A DNA stretch of 51,356 nt. Origin: Chloroflexota bacterium (GTDB lineage: Bacteria; Chloroflexota; Limnocylindria; Limnocylindrales; CSP1-4). The stretch spans positions 1 through 51,356 of the forward strand of contig CAKKPP010000028.1 in assembly GCA_919901745.1 (NCBI GenBank), written 5' to 3'. A program made the translations under genes and the position numbers. How positions within the stretch are numbered: position 1 is the first letter of the stretch; each line of letters begins with the position of its first letter. Below the pieces are notes generated by a model. It ran no database searches, was not told the origin of the DNA, and was given only the letters and a program-made list of their open reading frames with translations. Below are positions 42,413 to 49,246 of this stretch, one piece after another.

Positions 42413-43384
42413 ATGTCCTTCCTCGTCGAAACCGTCCCCAATTTCTCCGAGGGGCGGCGCCTCGATGTCGTCGATCGGCTGGCTGCTGCGGTCACATCCA
42501 CCCCCGGCGCACATCTCCTGGATCGAACGAGCGACGCAAGTCACAACCGGAGCGTACTGACGATCGCCGGGGAGTCCGACGCGGTGGCGGACGCGCTCGA
42601 AGCGGCCGTTGCGATCGCGGTCCGCGACATCGACATGAACGACCACTCGGGTGAACACCCCCGGATCGGGGCGGTCGACGTCGTGCCCTTCGTCCCCCTC
42701 GGTGACACAACCATGGAGCAGTGCGTCGGGCTGGCCGAATCGTTCGGCAGGCGCATGTCCGAGCGTTTTGACGTACCCGTCTTCCTCTACGCGGAGGCCG
42801 CCCGCCGGGCGGACCGGGTCAAGCTGGCCGACGTCAGGCGTGGGCAGTACGAGGGACTCAAGGTCGAGATCGAGCAACGCGGACGAGAACCCGATTTCGG
42901 GGCAGCGCGGATGCACCCGTCGGCCGGTGCAATGGCCGTGGGCGCCCGCCCGTTTCTCATCGCCTACAACATCAACCTGGCCTCGGCCGACCGGGACCTC
43001 GCGGTCCGCATCGCCCGTCGCATCCGGGAGTCGGGTGGCGGGCTGCCGAAGGTGCAGGCCAACGGGTTCTTCATCGAGGAACTCGGCTGCGCGCAGGTGT
43101 CGATGAACGTCCTCGACTTCACCGTCACTCCGCTCTGGCTCATCTGGGAGACCGTCCGTGCCGTGGCCGCCGAGGACGGCATCGATCTCGTCGAGTCCGA
43201 GCTCATCGGGCTCGCTCCGAAGGCGAGCTTCCTCGCGGTGGCCGACCGCGCCGGGGCGGACCCGGATGCATCTGTCGAAGAGCGCCTCGCGGCCGCCGCC
43301 GCCTTCCTCCGACTGCGTGACTTCTCGCCGCTTCAGGCGCTCGAGCTGCGGCTCGAGGCCGCACGCTCGAACGTGGGGCGGTGA
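42413..43384 (+). CDS. ftcD: Glutamate formimidoyltransferase
   Basis: The 323-residue enzyme transfers the formimino group from formiminoglutamate to THF. Motifs: ETVPNFSEGRRLDVV, the catalytic His region NDHSGEHPRIGAVDVVPF, and PNxxG-like FLIAYNINLASADRDLA. It lacks the cyclodeaminase domain of the bifunctional mammalian enzyme; the gene at 18409 could supply that activity. A CACGAT box 7 nt before the ATG suggests its own leaderless promoter. Its TGA overlaps the hutI GTG. Confidence 0.94.
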   Translation: MSFLVETVPNFSEGRRLDVVDRLAAAVTSTPGAHLLDRTSDASHNRSVLTIAGESDAVADALEAAVAIAVRDIDMNDHSGEHPRIGAVDVVPFVPLGDTTMEQCVGLAESFGRRMSERFDVPVFLYAEAARRADRVKLADVRRGQYEGLKVEIEQRGREPDFGAARMHPSAGAMAVGARPFLIAYNINLASADRDLAVRIARRIRESGGGLPKVQANGFFIEELGCAQVSMNVLDFTVTPLWLIWETVRAVAAEDGIDLVESELIGLAPKASFLAVADRAGADPDASVEERLAAAAAFLRLRDFSPLQALELRLEAARSNVGR

Positions 43385-44739
43385 CGCTCCGGGTGATCCC
43401 GGGCGGTCGCGATGCCGGGCCGGCGTCCGGCCTGCTCGTTCACGGTGCAGCCGAGATCGTGACGATGGCCGGCGGCCTGAGGCGGGGCGCATCCCAGGCG
43501 GACCCGGCCGTCAACGGATCTGCCGACGCGGGTTCGCCGGACGGCGACCCCGTGGTGGCGGCATGGGAGGGTCGGATCGTCGGGGTCGGGCCGCGAGCCG
43601 AAGTCGAGGCGCAACTCGAGGCCGACGGCCTGCCGCTGGCTCGATTCGCCCGGTTGGACGCTCGCGGCGGCACCGTGACGCCCGGGCTCATCGACCCGCA
43701 CACGCACCTCCTGTTCGGTGGCTCCCGTGCTGGAGAGCTGATCCTCCGCCAGCAGGGCGCCGGCTATCTCGACATCCTCGAGGCGGGAGGGGGCATCCTT
43801 TCGACGGTAGCCGCAACGCGCGCCGCCTCTGACGAGGACCTTGCGGCCCACGGCCGCCGCTGGCTGGACGAGATGCTCGACCACGGAGTGACCACGGTCG
43901 AGGCAAAGTCCGGGTACGGACTCGACCTGCCGACCGAGCTCCGGCAGCTGGAGATCGCGCATGAGCTCGGCGTCGAGGGACCCATCGATGTCGTTCCGAC
44001 CTGGCTGGGGGCGCACGCCGTGCCGCCCGAGTTTCGCTCGCGACCCGATGGGACCGAGGCGTACGTGCGACACGTCATCGAGGAGCAGCTCCCCGGGGTC
44101 GCGGCCCAGGGTCGCGCTCGCTTCGCGGACGTGTTCTGCGAGCAGGGCGTGTTCAGCGCGGAACAGTCCCGCCGCGTTCTTGAGGCAGCCCGCCCGCTCG
44201 GCCTGGAGCCGCGGCTGCATGCCGATGAGCTGGCACCCAGTGGTGGCGCGGAGCTGGCTGCGGAGCTGGGCGCCGCCTCGGCCGATCACCTCGCGTCGCC
44301 ATCGGAGGCGGGAATTCAGGCCCTGGCAGCGGCCGCCACGGGCGACCACCCCGTGGTCGCGACGCTGCTGCCGACCACGACGTGGTTTCTCATGCACGAC
44401 CACCATGCCCCGGCCCGCACGCTGATCGAACGCGGCATCCCGGTCGCCCTCGGATCCGACTTCAACCCGGGGACGTCGCCCACGGCCAGCCTGCCGCTGG
44501 TCATGACCGTGGCCTGCCTCTCGCTCCGCATGTCGCCGTCGGAGGTGCTCGCGGCCGTGACCATCAATGCCGCCCATGCCCTTCGCCTCGGCGACGAGGT
44601 CGGCTCGATCGAGCCCGGCAAGTTGGCCGACCTGGTGGTCTGGCGCGTCCCCGACCATCGGGAGATCCCCTACTGGCCGGCCGCGAACCTGGTGCGGACC
44701 GTCATCAAGCGCGGGGTCGTCGTGCTCGATCGGCCCTAG
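43381..44739 (+). CDS. hutI: Imidazolonepropionase
   Basis: The 452-residue amidohydrolase-fold enzyme opens the imidazolone ring to formiminoglutamate. Metal and substrate motifs: PGLIDPHTHLLFGGSRAGE, VEAKSGYGLDLPTELRQL, PRLHADELAPSGGAEL, and LGSDFNPGTSPTASLPLV. It is about 40 residues longer than usual, with a low-complexity insert near residues 35-58. GTG start is coupled to ftcD. Confidence 0.95.
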   Translation: MTLRVIPGGRDAGPASGLLVHGAAEIVTMAGGLRRGASQADPAVNGSADAGSPDGDPVVAAWEGRIVGVGPRAEVEAQLEADGLPLARFARLDARGGTVTPGLIDPHTHLLFGGSRAGELILRQQGAGYLDILEAGGGILSTVAATRAASDEDLAAHGRRWLDEMLDHGVTTVEAKSGYGLDLPTELRQLEIAHELGVEGPIDVVPTWLGAHAVPPEFRSRPDGTEAYVRHVIEEQLPGVAAQGRARFADVFCEQGVFSAEQSRRVLEAARPLGLEPRLHADELAPSGGAELAAELGAASADHLASPSEAGIQALAAAATGDHPVVATLLPTTTWFLMHDHHAPARTLIERGIPVALGSDFNPGTSPTASLPLVMTVACLSLRMSPSEVLAAVTINAAHALRLGDEVGSIEPGKLADLVVWRVPDHREIPYWPAANLVRTVIKRGVVVLDRP

Positions 44740-44763
44740 CGGCAGGGCTACGCCCGAACGACC

Positions 44764-45435
44764 TCAGACCTTGCCGCGCGACTCCAGCAGCACGGCGGTG
44801 GTCTCCGCCGGCAGGCTCGAGATCGTGATCGACAGCTTCTGCTGCGGCGTCGGTTCGCTGCCCATCTCGTGGAAGAACCGGGCAACGGCGCTTGCGCAAT
44901 CGGCCTCATCCTCGCAGACCGGCATCGCGATGACCAGGCGCGGATCCAGCTGAGCGACCAGCTCGGCCGCTCGGGTGGGTGGGAGTGCCCCGCCGATCGG
45001 CACGCAGGCGACATCGACATGTCCGATGTCGGCGAGCTTTTCCTCGGTCAGGAGATGGCCAACGTCTCCGAGATGGATCGTGTGCAGCCCGTCGAGTTCG
45101 ATCACGAATGCGGTCTGCCGTCCGGCGGTCGCGCCGCGAACGTCGTCCCGGTAGGTCCGGACGCCGGTTACCAGGACGTCCTTCACCTCGTACTCACCGG
45201 GGCCATCGAGGACGAATGCCGCCTCGAGCGAGGATGGGATCACGGTTCCGCCGTCGCGCGACCTGCGGCCCTTGGCGCGGGGCAGGGGGTTGTCGTCCGG
45301 GTGGCTGAACGTTGCGATGTCCGCGGTGATCCCGCGTCCCGTGGGTCCCACGACCGCCGGATAGGCATCGGCCACGACGACGGCATCCCTGCCGCGGAGC
45401 CGGATGCACGTCCGGCCGTACCAGGTCACTTCCAT
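44764..45435 (-). CDS. MBL-fold (UlaG-like) protein with degenerate metal motif
   Basis: The 223-residue protein has the COG2220-type start EVTWYGRTCIRLRG, then IATFSHPDDNPL, GPGEYEVKDVLVTGV, TIHLGDVGH and DVACVPIGGALP. The canonical HxHxDH is reduced to SHPDDN, so only one His and the Asp residues remain; metal binding may be altered. CAGAAT lies 7 nt before the ATG, as for other leaderless genes here. It is convergent with hutI, and no substrate can be assigned. Confidence 0.78.
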   Translation of the reverse strand: MEVTWYGRTCIRLRGRDAVVVADAYPAVVGPTGRGITADIATFSHPDDNPLPRAKGRRSRDGGTVIPSSLEAAFVLDGPGEYEVKDVLVTGVRTYRDDVRGATAGRQTAFVIELDGLHTIHLGDVGHLLTEEKLADIGHVDVACVPIGGALPPTRAAELVAQLDPRLVIAMPVCEDEADCASAVARFFHEMGSEPTPQQKLSITISSLPAETTAVLLESRGKV

Positions 45436-45706
45436 GATCGGGATTCTGACACAGCGGACTGCACGGCGCCGACACGCGGCGAGCGACGGCGGCCACCCGA
45501 TCCGCAGAAAAGGAGGACCGGAGGCGCCTGCCCAATTGGCGCCCCCGGTCGGAGGGAGGGAGGATGGAACCCGAGGGTTCGTCCACCCCTCACGCTACTC
45601 GCGCCACGTTGACGTCCAAGGCGGCAACCGATTAAGAAAGCGACATCCGACGTGACCGATCGACAAGTTGCCGCCGCCGCGCGCCGCCCGATGCGACAAT
45701 CCGCCG

Positions 45707-47023
45707 ATGCATCGACCCAGGCACCGACTGACAGGGATCTCACTCCGCCCCGCTCGCGTCCTTGCGTTGCTGGTGGCGTTCTCGCTCGCTGCGATCGCCT
45801 GCGATCCGTCCACCGGCACACCCGCCCCGGCCTCGCCCACGGCCCGCCTGGCCTCCCCGACAGGGACCGCCGCACCGCCGACCGATAGCCCGGAGGCCGT
45901 CTACCGCCGGATCGAGGAGCAGGTCTCGGCGATCCGCGGTCTGGCCCCCACCAAGGCCGTCACTCCCCAATTCGTGACCAAGGCCGAACTCGGCACCGTT
46001 CTCGCCCGGATCCTCGAGGAGGACACGCCGCCCGAGGAGCTGCGGAAGGCGGAACTCCTCTACCGAACGCTCGGGCTCATGACCGGTGAGCCCACTCTCG
46101 AAGAGCTGTTCCTCGACCTCCTCCAGAGCCAGGTCGCCGGTCTGTACGACGCGCGGACCGAGGCCCTCTACGTCCTGTCGAAGTCCGGCGGGGTCGGACC
46201 CGTCGAGCAGGTGTTCTTTGCCCACGAGTTCCAGCACGCGCTCCAGGATCAGCACTTCGATCTCGAGGCGCTCCAGGACCTGCCGCTCGATCAGGGCGAC
46301 CGAATCCTGGCGCAACAGGCCCTGGTCGAAGGCGATGCCTACGCGCTCATGGCGCAGTGGCTGTTCGCCCACCTGGGCGCCGCGGGGATCGGCGCGCTCC
46401 TCGAGGCCTCGAACGACCCCGAGGCGAAGGCGGCGCTGGACGCCATCCCCGAGATCGTCCAGGCCCAGATCCTGTTTCCGGCCACGCAGGGGACCGTGTT
46501 CGTCCAGGGCCTGCAGCTCGCCGGCGGGTGGGCTGCCGTGGACGCCGCCTTTGCGGATCCTCCACGCTCCACCGAGCAGATCCTCCACCCGGAGAAATAC
46601 GCGGCGCGCGAGGCCCCGATCGAGGTCTCCGTCCCCACCGACCCGGCGGGTGCGATGGGTGACGGCTGGACAGAGGTCCTGCGCGACACCCTGGGCGAGC
46701 ATCAGCTCGAGATCTGGCTGGATGCGCCGGCTGCGGGTGGGCCCGGACCCGCCAGCGCGGCCGCCGCAGCCGTCGGCTGGGGCGGAGATCGGCTGATCCT
46801 CTTCGAGAGCTCGACGGCGGCCGCGGCCGCGATCGTGACCGAGTGGGACAGCCCGGAGGACGCGCTCGAGTTTGCCGAGGCGGCCCAGGTAGCACTCGAC
46901 GCTCGCGGCCTGATCGGTGGCGTCGTCCGGCAGTCCGGGTCGAGGACCGTGACCGTGCTGATCGCCACCACCGACGACGCGGCGACCCGACTCGACCTCG
47001 TGTTCGGGAGCACCGGCGTCTGA
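45707..47023 (+). CDS. Lipoprotein with HExxH putative metallopeptidase domain
   Basis: The 438-residue protein has a lipoprotein signal (VLALLVAFSLAAIAC), a Pro/Thr linker, and a helical zinc-peptidase-like domain with HEFQHALQDQHF near 180 and EGDAYALMAQW about 40 residues later as a possible third ligand. The C-terminal part has a mixed alpha/beta domain. ATG at 45707 follows GACAAT by 6 nt; a TTG start at 45668 is less likely. The substrate is unknown. Confidence 0.75.
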   Translation: MHRPRHRLTGISLRPARVLALLVAFSLAAIACDPSTGTPAPASPTARLASPTGTAAPPTDSPEAVYRRIEEQVSAIRGLAPTKAVTPQFVTKAELGTVLARILEEDTPPEELRKAELLYRTLGLMTGEPTLEELFLDLLQSQVAGLYDARTEALYVLSKSGGVGPVEQVFFAHEFQHALQDQHFDLEALQDLPLDQGDRILAQQALVEGDAYALMAQWLFAHLGAAGIGALLEASNDPEAKAALDAIPEIVQAQILFPATQGTVFVQGLQLAGGWAAVDAAFADPPRSTEQILHPEKYAAREAPIEVSVPTDPAGAMGDGWTEVLRDTLGEHQLEIWLDAPAAGGPGPASAAAAAVGWGGDRLILFESSTAAAAAIVTEWDSPEDALEFAEAAQVALDARGLIGGVVRQSGSRTVTVLIATTDDAATRLDLVFGSTGV

Positions 47024-47043
47024 GGGCTCCCGCCCGCAATCGC

Positions 47044-48822
47044 TTACATCGAGTCGGGCGCGGAGATTCCCAGCAGGCCGAGCGCATTGGCGAGCGTGAT
47101 CCGGGTGGCTTCGGCAAGCGCCAGCCGAGCCCTCGATCGATCCGGCGCGTCGGGATCGACGACCTTGGCATCCCGGTAGAACGCGTGAAACACCGTCGCG
47201 AGTTCCGTGGCGTAGGCGGTGATTCCGTGCGTTTCCTCGGCCGAGGCGGCGTCTTCGACAACCTCCGGAAGGCGGATCACGGCGCGCGCAAGGGCAGCCT
47301 CCGGCGCGCCGCCGAGTGCTCCCCGGACGGTGCCCGCCGGCTCCAGCCCGACGGTGGTCGCCTTGCGCAGGATCGATGCGATCCGCGCGTGGGCGTACTG
47401 CACGTAATACACGGGGTTGTCGTTCGACTGGCGCTTGGCCAACTCGATGTCGAAGTCAATGGCGCTGGTCGGTGCCCGTGACGCGAAGAACCAGCGGGCG
47501 GCGTCCACGCCCACTTCGGCAAGCAGCTCGTCGAGCGTGATGAAGGTCCCGGCCCGCTTCGACATGCCGACCTCGACCCCGTCTCGGATGAAGCGAACCC
47601 AGGAGTAGAGCAGCATCTCGACCGCATCGGCGTCGTAGCCCATCGCCGTGGCTGCGTTCCGCACCCGCGCCACCGTCCCGTGGTGGTCGGCGCCCCAGAT
47701 GTAGATGAGGTGGTCGAAGCCGCGTGACAGCTTTTCCTCGACGTACCCGATGTCCGCGGCGAAGTAGGTCGGGGCGCCGTTGGCCCGGATCACCACGCGG
47801 TCCTTGTCATCCCCAAAGGTGGTCGAGCGGAACCACATTGCGCCGTCGTGCTCATAGAGGTGACCGGCTGCCCGCAACTTGTCGGCGGCCCGCTGGACCC
47901 AGCCGTGCTCGTGGAGCGACGCCTCGGTCGTCCAGACGTCAAAGCGAACGCCGAGGCGGGCCAGACTCGCCTCGATCCCTGCGCGGACGCGGCCGGCCGC
48001 CCAGTGGCCGGCGATCGCGGGGCCGGCGATCGCGGGGCCGGCGATCGCGGGGCCGGCGATCGCGGGGCCGCCGTCCTCGGGGCTCGCCGATGCGGCCGCC
48101 GCAGACGCGGCCGCCGCCGCCGATGCGGCCATCCACACGTCGTCGGGGAGCTCGGCCGCCAACGTCACGACGTAGTCGCCGTGATAGCCGTCGTCCGGGA
48201 CGGCCTCGCCGCGACGCAGCGCCAGGACGCTGGCCCCGAGCTTGTCGATCTGGGCGCCCGAATCGTTGAAGTAATACTCGCGCGTAACGTCCTGGCCGCC
48301 GGCCTCGAGGACGCGGCACAGCAGGTCGCCGACGAACGCCCCGCGGGCGTTGCCGATCGTGAGCGGCCCAGTGGGATTCGCCGACACGAACTCCACGTTG
48401 ACGCGTCGCGCGCGGACAGGCCGGACCCGACCCCAACCGGCCGGATCCGCCAGGATCGCATCGATCGTCCGTTCCAGGACCGAGTCCGCCAGTCTCATGT
48501 TGAGGAAGCCCGGCGGCGCCACGTCGATCGACGCGAGCAGTGGGTCGGCGGAGCCGCGCAGCGCTGCGGCCACCGCTCCGGCGATCTCGAGTGGCGATCG
48601 TCGCAAGGGTCGGGCCAGCTTCATCGCCACGTTGGTCGCGATGTCGCCGTGCTCCTGGTTCGCCGGACGTTCCACCTCGACCGTCGGTGTGGCGCCGTCT
48701 GGTGAAGGCAGATCGCCGGCGGCGATGGCCACGGCCAGCGCCCGCTCGACTGCCAGGCGGACCTCCGTTCGGACAGGTGGTGCGGCCTGCGTCGACGGCC
48801 GTGCGCGCGGGGCGTCAGTCAA
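47044..48822 (-). CDS. argS: Arginyl-tRNA synthetase
   Basis: The 592-residue class I synthetase has the Arg N-domain (NQEHGDIATNVAMKLA), a catalytic core starting FVSANPTGPLTIGNARGAF, GADHHGTVARVRNA, a KMSKS-like VGMSKRAGTF, and the DALR anticodon domain (NPVYYVQYAHARIASIL). The HIGH signature reads TIGN, so both histidines are replaced. An Ala-rich stretch followed by four tandem GPAIA units (encoded at 48006-48065) interrupts the core at about 235-275. TTG start. It pairs functionally with tRNA-Arg(CCG) in this window. Confidence 0.93.
   Translation of the reverse strand: MTDAPRARPSTQAAPPVRTEVRLAVERALAVAIAAGDLPSPDGATPTVEVERPANQEHGDIATNVAMKLARPLRRSPLEIAGAVAAALRGSADPLLASIDVAPPGFLNMRLADSVLERTIDAILADPAGWGRVRPVRARRVNVEFVSANPTGPLTIGNARGAFVGDLLCRVLEAGGQDVTREYYFNDSGAQIDKLGASVLALRRGEAVPDDGYHGDYVVTLAAELPDDVWMAASAAAAASAAAASASPEDGGPAIAGPAIAGPAIAGPAIAGHWAAGRVRAGIEASLARLGVRFDVWTTEASLHEHGWVQRAADKLRAAGHLYEHDGAMWFRSTTFGDDKDRVVIRANGAPTYFAADIGYVEEKLSRGFDHLIYIWGADHHGTVARVRNAATAMGYDADAVEMLLYSWVRFIRDGVEVGMSKRAGTFITLDELLAEVGVDAARWFFASRAPTSAIDFDIELAKRQSNDNPVYYVQYAHARIASILRKATTVGLEPAGTVRGALGGAPEAALARAVIRLPEVVEDAASAEETHGITAYATELATVFHAFYRDAKVVDPDAPDRSRARLALAEATRITLANALGLLGISAPDSM
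48006..48065. repeat. 15-bp minisatellite, four perfect copies, inside argS
   Basis: Four identical 15-mers (GGCCGGCGATCGCGG on the plus strand) run head to tail, followed by one decayed copy at 48066-48080. Each contains the 8-bp palindrome GCGATCGC. Because the unit is a multiple of three, gain or loss of copies keeps the argS frame and changes the number of GPAIA units. Confidence 0.95.
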
Positions 48823-49246
48823 CTTGATGGACCCCTATGGAGTTGGGGCGTTCGGGCGGACATGCCGGAGCGGGCCCCGAATGGTACCGGACGGATCGGG
48901 TACCAGGACCGTGGTGCTGGCATGCACCGGAATCGGCTCGCTCTGCCGGTGCCATGGGGTGCAGAACGCTGGGATTGGGGCCAGTTGTGCGTAGAGCGGA
49001 CCAGTACCTTTGCCGTCCCGCCGGGCGTACCATCCGGCGACTCGCGTCGGGGGGACCGTGTTCAGCGGCTCCGGCGAGTACAGGGGACTGGCGCCACATT
49101 CGGCGCTCGTGGACTCATCCAGGCGGTGCCGGCTTCGGCACCAATCCGACAGGAGTCGGAGGTCCGCCAGGGACCTTCCTCCTGTCACGACAAGGGAACG
49201 TCGGTTTATCGACACTCCGGTAACGGGGAACGGGAGGGCTACTCCA
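48823..49246. other. Divergent intergenic region between argS and the surface-protein gene
   Basis: About 424 nt without a supportable gene. It holds the argS start region on the minus strand and a long leader for the plus-strand surface protein. Two hairpins stand in that leader: 49125-49142 (7 bp, CTT-containing loop) and 49149-49185 (about 13 bp with a small internal loop). I do not recognise a known riboswitch and see no T-box signature for argS. Confidence 0.5.
49149..49185 (+). other. Long hairpin in the leader of the surface-protein gene
   Basis: ACAGGAG and CTCCTGT form the base, and AGGTCC and GGACCT the upper stem, around a GCCAG loop. It ends about 60 nt before the ATG and is preceded by another hairpin at 49125-49142. 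No T-run follows, so it is not a simple terminator on the plus strand. Confidence 0.45.

Noticed and set aside
48823..49060. T-box leader for argS
   Set aside because: The region was checked for a GGTGGNACCGCG antiterminator bulge and a terminator before argS. Only partial look-alikes (ATGGCACCGG, GGTACC) are present.
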